A stretch of DNA of 19,365 nucleotides from CAZTEB01 sp964612735 (lineage in GTDB: Bacteria; Patescibacteriota; Microgenomatia; UBA1400; PJMF01). Where the stretch lies: assembly GCA_964612735.1 (NCBI GenBank), contig CAZTEB010000014.1, positions 1-19,365 of the forward strand, written 5' to 3'. Below the pieces are notes generated by a model. The model was not told the origin of the DNA. It saw only the letters and a program-made list of their open reading frames with translations, and searched no databases. Positions within the stretch are counted from its first letter, which is position 1; each line of letters opens with the position of its first letter. Both the position numbers and the translations under genes were made by a program. Of this stretch, positions 1 to 5,727 are shown one piece after another.

Positions 1-951
1 GATGCTTGGGATTTGACTAGAGCAAAGTTTAAGCAGCTGGCAGTTTTGATAGTGGTAGTAACTATTGGTGCCATTCTAATGACGTTGGCTTTAATAGTAG
101 CTACTGGTGCTGCTCTTAGCCAAACCGGTTTATTTGAAATGATCGCTAGTGGTGACTTTAGTACCATAGCTAGTCTCAATCCTAGTTCATTTGTGCCAGC
201 GGGTGCTGTGGCTACGGTAGGGCTGTTGCTGTTTATGGCAGGGTCACTGCTGTTTGGTACAGCCATGACGCTGACTGTGGCCAGCAAAAAGAAGTTGTCG
301 CTGTCCGAGTCATTTTCTGAGGCTACTACGCTGTTTTGGCCACTAGTTGGAACAAGTGTTCTCGTATTTTTGCTTGTGTTGGGAAGTTACTTCGCGCTGT
401 TTATCCCTGGATTGATAGTGTCACTACTGCTTCTCTTCGTAAATCTAGAGGTAATGCTTGGTGGGCGTTCGTATTGGGATGCCATCAAACGTAGCGTAGC
501 TGTGGTAAGTTCTCATCCTTGGTACATTCTTTCCAGACTTGTGTTGCTAATTGTGGCAAATGTGGTGCTTTTTGCTATCGTGCCCGAGATCTTAATCTCA
601 ATCGCACCTGGCCTTGAGGATGTTGTTGGGTTGGTCGTCTCGTTGGCTAGTATTGTCTGGAACTGGTTTGCTCTGGCATTCTTTATCGAGCTCTATCGCG
701 AGACTAGCGATGCGACACCTGCTAAAAAAGATGTACATATTGCGTTGCTGCTTGGTGTAAGTGCCATTGGCTGGGTGATCTTAAGTTCGCTACTGTATGG
801 TTTCATTTCATTCGTGCAGTCGGGTGGATTTGAGCAGATGTTTTCTGAGGTCGCTAAAGAGATCGAAGCAGAGACTGCTGGCCAAGAATATGACTATGAG
901 TATACTGATGAAGAGCTAGAGATGTTGTTCCAAGATATCCGCGAGGGGTAG
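1..951 (+). CDS. Multi-pass membrane protein, 5' end cut by window edge
   Basis: The reading frame is open back to the first base of the window (it reads D-A-W-D before the TTG at 13), so the gene almost certainly begins outside and 13 should not be taken as the real start. The visible part is about 316 residues with roughly six hydrophobic segments (near residues 10-35, 65-90, 110-145, 170-195, 205-225, 250-270 counted from 13) and an acidic C-terminal tail rich in E, D and Y. The middle resembles the DUF975 / glycerophosphodiester-phosphodiesterase membrane-domain type of bacterial protein, with the run LFIPGLIVS followed by a G-x4-WDAIKRS stretch, but I cannot name a function. It is followed closely by the VOC gene, so the two may be co-transcribed. 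Confidence 0.75.
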   Translation, partial: DAWDLTRAKFKQLAVLIVVVTIGAILMTLALIVATGAALSQTGLFEMIASGDFSTIASLNPSSFVPAGAVATVGLLLFMAGSLLFGTAMTLTVASKKKLSLSESFSEATTLFWPLVGTSVLVFLLVLGSYFALFIPGLIVSLLLLFVNLEVMLGGRSYWDAIKRSVAVVSSHPWYILSRLVLLIVANVVLFAIVPEILISIAPGLEDVVGLVVSLASIVWNWFALAFFIELYRETSDATPAKKDVHIALLLGVSAIGWVILSSLLYGFISFVQSGGFEQMFSEVAKEIEAETAGQEYDYEYTDEELEMLFQDIREG

Positions 952-994
952 TTTGCTTGGTTTTCGTTCAGCGGAAGCTAGTCAAAATTCTTCT

Positions 995-1447
995 ATGAAG
1001 AACCAAGAATCAGATTTGATGTTGGAACTACATGTTCCAGATTTTGAAGTAGCTAAAGATTTCTATTCCAATTTTGGCTTCAAACTAGTTTGGGAGCGCA
1101 GGGCTACAAGCGAAGAGACTGGCTACATGGTGTTGCGCAGAGCCAAAACAGTGTTGTGCTTCTATGCTGGTGACAATCGAGTTTATGAGCATTCTTATTT
1201 TGGCAGATGGGGTGAAGGTACGAAGCGCGGTTATGGCGTAGAAATAATTATTCCAATAGATGGAATTAAGTCTTTTTATCAAAATGTTCAGTTAAAACAA
1301 CCCAACTCAATCGTTCAACCACTTAAAACCAGATACTCACATCCTGACTTCAGAGTTGAGGATCCATTTGGTTTTTATCTGAGATTCGTAGAGAGGTACA
1401 ACTGGGTAGATACCAGAAATGTTGACGGCACTCCAAAGGAGCAATAA
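995..1447 (+). CDS. VOC-superfamily (glyoxalase/bleomycin-resistance fold) protein
   Basis: A 150-residue protein of the vicinal-oxygen-chelate fold. It has the typical opening LMLELHVPDF, then KDFYSNFGF (the y-x-x-lGF element) and, near the end, VEDPFGFYLRFVER, the D-P-x-G-x-x-x-x-F signature that closes these domains. Members bind divalent metal or small drugs such as bleomycin, or act as lyases or dioxygenases; the ligands here do not let me choose. The start is uncertain. ATG 995 has no good ribosome site, while an in-frame TTG at 953 has GAGGGG four bases upstream (943-948) and would add 14 residues before the fold. It follows the membrane protein without a visible promoter and ends three bases before a hairpin terminator. 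Confidence 0.8.
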   Translation: MKNQESDLMLELHVPDFEVAKDFYSNFGFKLVWERRATSEETGYMVLRRAKTVLCFYAGDNRVYEHSYFGRWGEGTKRGYGVEIIIPIDGIKSFYQNVQLKQPNSIVQPLKTRYSHPDFRVEDPFGFYLRFVERYNWVDTRNVDGTPKEQ

Positions 1448-1448
1448 A

Positions 1449-1484
1449 AAACACCGGCGATTTCTCACCGGTGTTTCGCTTTTT
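1449..1484. terminator. Bidirectional rho-independent terminator
   Basis: AAACACCGG (1449-1457) pairs with CCGGTGTTT (1468-1476) across a 10-base loop. On the plus strand the stem is followed by CGCTTTTT and ends the VOC gene. Read on the minus strand the stem is followed by a run of Ts and ends the small cysteine-rich peptide gene, so it serves two convergent genes. Confidence 0.85.
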
Positions 1485-1492
1485 GAGCTGAG

Positions 1493-1546
1493 TTAGCAGC
1501 TGCAGTCGCCGTCACAGCAACCACCGCCACCGAGTAACTTGGTCAT
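1493..1546 (-). CDS. 17-residue cysteine-rich micropeptide MTKLLGGGGCCDGDCSC
   Basis: A complete tiny gene reading MTKLLGGGGCCDGDCSC. ATG is at 1546-1544 and TAA at 1495-1493. It carries the full set of expression signals: AAAGGA about five bases before the ATG, an ATGACA-N16-TATAAT promoter (1604-1577) and the hairpin terminator just downstream (1476-1449). Four of the last eight residues are cysteine (C-C-x3-C-x-C) with two aspartates, after a flexible G4 hinge. This could be a soft-metal chelator in the style of a minimal metallothionein, a redox-active peptide, or a precursor for a modified peptide; no modification enzyme lies next to it. I do not recognise a named family. The signals are seen; the function is inference. 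Confidence 0.65.
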   Translation of the reverse strand: MTKLLGGGGCCDGDCSC

Positions 1547-1576
1547 GTGTTCCTTTGTTGTATTGTACTACTTACC

Positions 1577-1604
1577 ATTATAGCGAATTGGTCAACTCTG
1601 TCAT
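1577..1604 (-). promoter_or_regulatory. Strong sigma-70-type promoter for the Cys-rich peptide
   Basis: Reading the minus strand, ATGACA (1604-1599) is followed by a 16-base spacer and a perfect TATAAT (1582-1577). It starts at the stop codon of the DUF1761 gene and predicts a transcript start near 1570, about 24 bases before the peptide ATG. Its position means the peptide can be made independently of DUF1761. Confidence 0.6.
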
Positions 1605-2023
1605 CATCCTATGATGGTGATCACGCTGGCCATAGCTATCAGTGATACCAGTTGGTAGCCAGTGTCGATAGCGAAGAGTTGTGGGTTAAATTTCTTGCCG
1701 CTGTAGAGCATCATGCTCAGTTGGGTGATGGCTACGAAGCCAAGCCAAGGCCAAAACGCCACGCTAACTGCGTCACGAATGGTGTCAGCGCCGAAAAATC
1801 CCACGTAGTGAGCCAGGACATAGGTCTGCACCAATCCACCCACGAAGCTTAGGCCATAGATCTTCTGCATCTCATCCTTCATGTCCTCCATGGTTTTTTT
1901 GGTGATGCCCCTGAGTTTCATCCAAGGATTACCAAATAGAGCTGGTGAATACCAAGCAAAGCCTATTGCCATGCTTGCGACCGCGGCTAGTCCAACTGCG
2001 ATCAATGAAACGTCTGAAAACAT
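1604..2023 (-). CDS. DUF1761-family small membrane protein
   Basis: A 139-residue protein with four predicted membrane helices (about residues 5-24, 55-75, 82-105 and 115-138). The segment GFAWYSPALFGNPWMKLRG matches the DUF1761 hallmark (AIGxxWYSPxLFGxxWmxL), and the GGLVQTYVLAHYVGFFGA helix is also typical. Function is unknown for the family. The start at 2023 is chosen because AGGAGG lies three bases upstream and homologous proteins begin just before this helix; the longer open frame up to 2221 is upstream noncoding sequence. A TTGCAG-N18-TATACT promoter lies at 2080-2051. The strong promoter of the Cys-rich peptide overlaps its stop codon, so read-through could co-express both. Confidence 0.85.
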   Translation of the reverse strand: MFSDVSLIAVGLAAVASMAIGFAWYSPALFGNPWMKLRGITKKTMEDMKDEMQKIYGLSFVGGLVQTYVLAHYVGFFGADTIRDAVSVAFWPWLGFVAITQLSMMLYSGKKFNPQLFAIDTGYQLVSLIAMASVITIIG

Positions 2024-2050
2024 ATGCCTCCTATGTTTTAGTACTAGATC

Positions 2051-2080
2051 AGTATAAGTTGTTCTGGTGCGTGACTGCAA
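2051..2080 (-). promoter_or_regulatory. Putative promoter of the DUF1761 gene
   Basis: On the minus strand TTGCAG (2080-2075), 18-base spacer, TATACT (2056-2051), about 28 bases before the start codon. The same six bases read as CTGCAA on the plus strand and are spaced 18 bases from a plus-strand TATAAT at 2099-2104, so two divergent promoters may share one -35 site. Confidence 0.4.
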
Positions 2081-2098
2081 GTTTGTTGACGCAGTGAG

Positions 2099-2104
2099 TA
2101 TAAT
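2099..2104 (+). promoter_or_regulatory. Putative -10 box for the small-protein/maf/NUDIX operon
   Basis: A perfect TATAAT with a weak -35 candidate (CTGCAA, 2075-2080, 18-base spacer). It predicts transcription from about 2111, 26 bases ahead of the small membrane protein at 2137, and would serve the three plus-strand genes through 3334. Confidence 0.4.
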
Positions 2105-2136
2105 GGAATCGAGACTGCATAAAGTAGAAAGCGTGT

Positions 2137-2277
2137 ATGCATCGAGCGAATCTACCAGAGACAGAGGGATTTTCAGAAAAACTGGGAAGCAAGGTGTTTT
2201 TGGGATTGGGTCTGCTATCAATCGGGCTTTGTACCATTGTTGGTCTATCTCCAGAAATAATGAATATGTTGAGGTAG
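2137..2277 (+). CDS. Small single-pass membrane protein (46 residues)
   Basis: An ATG-started frame of 46 residues running to TAG at 2275-2277. It has a polar N-terminus (MHRANLPETEGFSEKLGSK) and then one clear hydrophobic helix, VFLGLGLLSIGLCTIVGL, near residues 20-37. It sits just downstream of a TATAAT and 22 bases before maf, in an interval that otherwise has no gene on this strand. The ribosome site is weak (AGAAAG), which lowers confidence. Small one-helix proteins of this kind often modulate membrane enzymes, but nothing here points to a partner. The evidence is the reading frame, the helix and the promoter; homologues in relatives would settle whether it is real. Confidence 0.45.
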   Translation: MHRANLPETEGFSEKLGSKVFLGLGLLSIGLCTIVGLSPEIMNMLR

Positions 2278-2299
2278 TGCTAAATAGCTTCTAGTCAAC

Positions 2300-2884
2300 A
2301 TGCCAGACGTCATTCTCGCCTCCCAGTCTCCTCAGCGAAAAACTATAATGGAAACGTTGGGTATTCCTTTTGAAGTGCTACCTGCTGATATTGATGAGCA
2401 AGCTATCAAGGCCAATGATCATAAGCAGCGTGCTCAACTGATAGCCCAAGCTAAAGCTCAAGCTGTTTCTAGGCAGCGGCCAGATGCTGTTATTTTGGCG
2501 TGCGATACCTTCACCGTTGATGTAGCTACTGCTACTGCATTTGAAAAACCAGCTGATGTTGAAGAAGCAAAGCGAATGCTTCGGGCCCAATCTGGCAAAG
2601 AATTGATGGCATATACTGGCGTGTGTTATCTCGATCAAATTGATGATTTTGAAGAATCAACGACTATAGAGACCTCGTGCGCGTTTAGAGAATTGAGTGA
2701 TGAGGAGATAGAGCATTTTGTAATGAATGAACCAGTTACTACTTGGTCGGCAGCTTTCTGTCCCGCCTACCCTTCTAGTGCTGCGCTTCTAAGCGAGGTG
2801 TCGGGTTCTTTGACAAGTTTCACGCATGGTTTCCCAGTGGAGTTTTTTGTGCCTCTGCTGCAAAAATCAGGCGTGAGAGAGTAA
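2300..2884 (+). CDS. maf: Maf-family nucleotide pyrophosphatase (divergent)
   Basis: A 194-residue protein of the Maf/HAM1 superfamily, which hydrolyses non-canonical or excess nucleoside triphosphates to monophosphates. The N-terminal substrate loop reads ILASQSPQRKTIMETLGIPF (family form: LASxSPRRxxLLxxxG). Further signatures are PADIDE, the metal-binding-site region ACDTFTV (usually xDTxV) and EKPADVEEAKRMLRAQSGK followed by YTGV. It is divergent in two places. The second arginine of SPRR-type motifs is glutamine-arginine here (SPQR), and the usual GAYxIQG stretch is replaced by WSAAFCPAY. Length is normal for the family. No ribosome site is seen ahead of the ATG. Maf next to a NUDIX hydrolase suggests a nucleotide-sanitising pair. 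Whether it acts on dTTP/UTP or on modified nucleotides cannot be read from the sequence. Confidence 0.85.
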   Translation: MPDVILASQSPQRKTIMETLGIPFEVLPADIDEQAIKANDHKQRAQLIAQAKAQAVSRQRPDAVILACDTFTVDVATATAFEKPADVEEAKRMLRAQSGKELMAYTGVCYLDQIDDFEESTTIETSCAFRELSDEEIEHFVMNEPVTTWSAAFCPAYPSSAALLSEVSGSLTSFTHGFPVEFFVPLLQKSGVRE

Positions 2885-2887
2885 TGC

Positions 2888-3334
2888 ATGACGAGTAAAA
2901 AGCAGCGACACGTGATGGTGGTCGCGGTCCACTTGTTTGTGATTGATCAAGATAAGGTGTTACTACTGCGTCGCTCTAACACTGGCTATGAAGATGGTAA
3001 TTATTCAGTTCCCGCTGGACACGTGGAAGCAGGTGAGGGAACGTTGACGGCCATGGTTAGAGAAGCTCGTGAAGAGATTGGTGTAGACATAGATCCTGAT
3101 GACTTGATCATCGTCCACGTGATGCATCGTCAGCAGGAGGGTCAAGAAGAGCGCGTTGATTTCTTTTTTAAGCCCAAGCGATGGCGTGGTGAAATATGCA
3201 ATGCTGAGCCAGAGAAATGCGATGAGTTGCGCTGGGTGGCGTTTGATCAACTACCTGAAAACACCGTCCCATACATCCGCCAAGCTTGGCAGCATGCTCA
3301 GCTCGATGATATCTACAGCGAGCGAGTGGAGTAG
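2888..3334 (+). CDS. NUDIX hydrolase
   Basis: A 148-residue cytosolic NUDIX protein. The complete catalytic box G-x5-E-x7-R-E-x2-E-E-x-G-V runs from G44 to V66 (GHVEAGE, then REAREEIGV), supplying the Mg2+-binding glutamates. It is preceded by KVLLLRRS and NYSVPAGHVE, typical of the MutT / ADP-ribose / dNTP pyrophosphohydrolase group. Such enzymes cleave nucleoside diphosphates linked to another moiety; the specific substrate is not evident. ATG 2888 is three bases after the maf stop, so the two are almost certainly translationally coupled. A short T-run directly follows the stop but without a hairpin. Confidence 0.92.
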   Translation: MTSKKQRHVMVVAVHLFVIDQDKVLLLRRSNTGYEDGNYSVPAGHVEAGEGTLTAMVREAREEIGVDIDPDDLIIVHVMHRQQEGQEERVDFFFKPKRWRGEICNAEPEKCDELRWVAFDQLPENTVPYIRQAWQHAQLDDIYSERVE

Positions 3335-3338
3335 TTTT

Positions 3339-3368
3339 TTGCTTTCCTCAGTCAAAATAAGGTATAGT
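3339..3368 (+). promoter_or_regulatory. Putative promoter of the secreted coiled-coil operon
   Basis: TTGCTT (3339-3344), 18-base spacer, TATAGT (3363-3368), predicting a start near 3375, immediately upstream of or within the AAGGAGG ribosome site (3375-3381). The -35 is weak; the placement relative to the gene supports it. Confidence 0.4.
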
Positions 3369-3386
3369 GACTTGAAGGAGGTCTTG

Positions 3387-4040
3387 ATGCGAGATACTAC
3401 TTTTTTTCAGACAACTACTTTAGCGGTAATCACAGCATGCGTCGGGGTAGTGTTGGCAGTAACCGCTCCTGTTGTGGCGGCGCAAGCTAACGATGCAGTT
3501 CAGCTTAGGCAGGCTACTCGAGCACAACGAGTTGAGACAAGACAAGCTATCAGGACAGACAGTGTGCAAGGTCGCCAAGAAGCACAAGTCCAGCGTCAAG
3601 AGCAGCGAGACCTTAGAATTTCAGACAGGTGTGATGCAGTGAATGATCGCATCTCGGGCGTGCTAGAGAAACACCAAAATCGAGCAGATGCTCATTTGGG
3701 ACGCCATGATCATGTAGTGACCATAGTCAGCCAAGTGATTTCTAAAGCTGAAGCTGAAGGCCTGGATACTGGTAAAGTTGCTGCTGCCCTAGAATCATTC
3801 CAAGCTAGTTCACGAGTTTTCTCTGNNNNNNNNNNATACGTCAGCGCCCTCAAGAATACTCAGAGCTATACCTGTGGCGAGTCTGAAGGAGCATTCTTAG
3901 AGGCACTTGCTGAAGCTAAGAGGTTGCTGGGAGTGGTTAAAGACAACGCAGCGCAAACTAAGGCTGTCTACCAAGATGAACTCAAGCCTGCTTTGCAAGA
4001 TCTTAGAACACAAAGTACTTCAAATGGAGGTAGCCAATGA
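3387..4040 (+). CDS. Secreted basic coiled-coil protein (contains assembly gap)
   Basis: The start ATG at 3387 is fixed by a perfect AAGGAGG five bases upstream; the longer open frame from 3156 overlaps the NUDIX gene and is not real. The product is about 217 residues. A signal peptide (TLAVITACVGVVLAVTAPVVAAQA) is followed by a strongly Gln/Arg-rich stretch with repeated R-Q-A/R-x motifs (about residues 38-75), then helical segments likely to form coiled coil. Two cysteines (in SDRCDAV and YTCGES) could pair. Ten Ns at 3826-3835 interrupt the gene. The frame is open on both sides and in phase if the gap really is ten bases, but such runs usually mark unknown length, so residues may be missing. 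It overlaps the next gene by four bases. I do not recognise a family. Confidence 0.8.
   Translation: MRDTTFFQTTTLAVITACVGVVLAVTAPVVAAQANDAVQLRQATRAQRVETRQAIRTDSVQGRQEAQVQRQEQRDLRISDRCDAVNDRISGVLEKHQNRADAHLGRHDHVVTIVSQVISKAEAEGLDTGKVAAALESFQASSRVFSXXXXYVSALKNTQSYTCGESEGAFLEALAEAKRLLGVVKDNAAQTKAVYQDELKPALQDLRTQSTSNGGSQ
3826..3835. other. Assembly gap (10 N)
   Basis: Ten undetermined bases inside the secreted coiled-coil gene. A run of exactly ten suggests a scaffolding placeholder rather than a measured distance. Everything left and right of it is joined only by the scaffold, although the open frame continues in phase, which supports the join. Confidence 0.98.
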
Positions 4041-4327
4041 TCAAGCACGTAGGATTGGTTGGTGGCGCAGTTATGTTAGCCATTGCTGCTCTGGTTTTTC
4101 TGATGCTTAGTCAGCCCGAGTTTCTAAGTGTTGGTCAGACGGAGTCAGCTCCAACCTCATATCAAGCCACTCCAGAGGAAGTTCAAACGCTTAACGAAGT
4201 GATGGAGGCTGATACGGCTGAGCAAGCACTCGATGAAGCAGAAGATGATCTAGATGCCTCTCTTGATGCGGCACTAGAAGCAGACTTTGATGCTTCTGGT
4301 CTCGACGATGAAGCCTTGGGATTATAA
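4037..4327 (+). CDS. Membrane-anchored protein with a highly acidic tail
   Basis: A 96-residue protein starting at an ATG that overlaps the stop of the gene before it (ATGA, 4037-4040), with GGAGG about eight bases upstream inside that gene. Residues 5-25 form one hydrophobic helix (LVGGAVMLAIAALVFLML) preceded by a lysine, which predicts an outside C-terminus. The rest is extremely acidic, ending in repeated D/E-A-x-L/D units (about 25 acidic residues and no lysine or arginine after the helix). Its overlap with a secreted Arg/Gln-rich protein suggests the two products work together, perhaps by charge pairing at the cell surface; that is inference. No known family is recognised. Confidence 0.75.
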   Translation: MIKHVGLVGGAVMLAIAALVFLMLSQPEFLSVGQTESAPTSYQATPEEVQTLNEVMEADTAEQALDEAEDDLDASLDAALEADFDASGLDDEALGL

Positions 4328-4393
4328 TCACTTGGTCCAAACATTTTTTTTCACAAGGTTGATGGCAGCACTCAGTCATCTGCATAAGGTACT

Positions 4394-5638
4394 ATGATGG
4401 TGGTCCTAAAGCACTCACTCCAGTTTCTCTTACCCTCTGCATCGATTTCAGAGCGTAACATTCCCCTGTACTACGCCAAAACGTTCATGAGCTATTTTCG
4501 TTTTACGATGCCGATTACAGTGTTGTTTCTACAGCAGTACCTACCAAACTCACAAGTCGCCGGGCTATCAAGCTGGCTTTTTGCAAGTCATTTATTATTG
4601 GAGTTGCCAACGGGTGTGGTTGCAGATCTGCTTGGAAAACGAGGTACCATAATTGTCGGCTTTTTAGTTTCTGCTGCGGCAAACATACTCTTTGCACTCA
4701 GTACATCTTTTTGGGGCTTCTTTGTAGTGTTTAGCATGTTCGGTTTAGGTGAATCGTTGACTTCAGGTGCCAACGAAGCAATATTGTACGACACGCTTAA
4801 GCAAGACGGCAAAGAGAGCGCATTCAAGAGGATCAACGCTAATGCAATGTTGTTGGCACAGCTAGGATTTGTGGCTGGCACCTTTATCGGTGGTTGGCTT
4901 GGAAGTATTGATCTACGATTGCCGTTCGTACTCTATAGTGTGGTGTTACTCGTTAGCGTGCTGCTAGCATATTTGATCAGGGAGCCTGCTATAGACACCC
5001 AGCAGTTCACCCTCAGAAATTACATTAAGCAGACAATTGCTGGCTTCAAACAGTTGACCAAAAGCGAATGGATTACTTGGCTCTCACTACTATACGTACT
5101 AATAGGTGGCATAGGCTGGACATTCCAGCGACTAATGAATCAAATTTTATTGATTGAAGTTGGCTTTATGGTTGGAGCACTGGGAATTATCCTAGGCAGT
5201 TTTAGATTATTAAATATGCTTATTCTCAAGAAATTTGCATCACTCTCACATGATGTATTTGGTAGCTATGAGCTATTGCTGCTTCCTGTGCTGATGGTAA
5301 TATCGTATTTGCCGGGTGTGTTTTTCTCACAGTACACCTCACTACCCTTTGTAGCTGGTGCGATGATGATCGGGACGGCACGATTCATTATTTTAAATCC
5401 TCACGTTAATGCTGTTTTTGATTCGAAGTACCGAGCAACGGCATTGTCGAGTCTCTACATGTTGGTCAGTTTAGTATTGATCATAAGTATGACGTTGGCT
5501 GGGTGGTTAGCTGAGAGCTATGGAGCCAAGATGGTATTTACGCTGTATGGTGTGTTTTCGTTGTTGGTCGTTATTCCAGTAGCTCTGAAAGTGTTTTGGT
5601 TGAGCCAGTCACGAAGTGGCGCTCATGTTCACGCCTAG
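4394..5638 (+). CDS. MFS transporter
   Basis: A 414-residue, roughly 12-helix transporter of the major facilitator superfamily. The loop between helices 2 and 3 carries the MFS motif A, GVVADLLGKRG (residues 74-84), the G-x3-D-x2-G-[KR]-R signature. GFVAGTFIGGWLG in the first half fits the antiporter-type helix 5. A cytoplasmic central loop (about residues 200-225, IREPAIDTQQF to LTKSEW) divides the two six-helix halves. The substrate is unknown; members of similar architecture export drugs or move small metabolites. Two ATGs in tandem (4394, 4397) start the gene and no ribosome site is visible, so it may be translated from a very short leader. The ABC exporter follows after 89 bases with its own promoter-like element. 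Confidence 0.88.
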   Translation: MMVVLKHSLQFLLPSASISERNIPLYYAKTFMSYFRFTMPITVLFLQQYLPNSQVAGLSSWLFASHLLLELPTGVVADLLGKRGTIIVGFLVSAAANILFALSTSFWGFFVVFSMFGLGESLTSGANEAILYDTLKQDGKESAFKRINANAMLLAQLGFVAGTFIGGWLGSIDLRLPFVLYSVVLLVSVLLAYLIREPAIDTQQFTLRNYIKQTIAGFKQLTKSEWITWLSLLYVLIGGIGWTFQRLMNQILLIEVGFMVGALGIILGSFRLLNMLILKKFASLSHDVFGSYELLLLPVLMVISYLPGVFFSQYTSLPFVAGAMMIGTARFIILNPHVNAVFDSKYRATALSSLYMLVSLVLIISMTLAGWLAESYGAKMVFTLYGVFSLLVVIPVALKVFWLSQSRSGAHVHA

Positions 5639-5666
5639 ATCTTCTCTGGCGTGTAAGAACTAGAGT

Positions 5667-5675
5667 TGGTACAAT
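5667..5675 (+). promoter_or_regulatory. Extended -10 promoter element before the ABC exporter
   Basis: TGGTACAAT fits the extended -10 form TGn-TANAAT, placed about 52 bases before the ABC gene start. No convincing -35 is present. A short inverted repeat CTCAG/CTGAG (5700-5715) sits between it and the GAGAGGA ribosome site. Confidence 0.4.
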
Positions 5676-5727
5676 ACCCTTAGCACCTTTTACCCCCATC
5701 TCAGTTTGCGCTGAGAGGAAATAGCGT

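Noticed and set aside
2024..2221. 66-residue N-terminal extension of the DUF1761 protein
   Set aside because: The sequence is unlike the family and covers the divergent promoter region; AGGAGG precedes ATG 2023.
3156..3386. Upstream extension of the secreted coiled-coil frame
   Set aside because: It overlaps the NUDIX gene out of frame, while a perfect AAGGAGG and a signal peptide mark ATG 3387 as the start.
4332..4352. TTGG-t-CCAA followed by eight Ts as a terminator after the acidic-protein gene
   Set aside because: The loop would be a single base, so no stable hairpin forms; a T-run alone is not enough.
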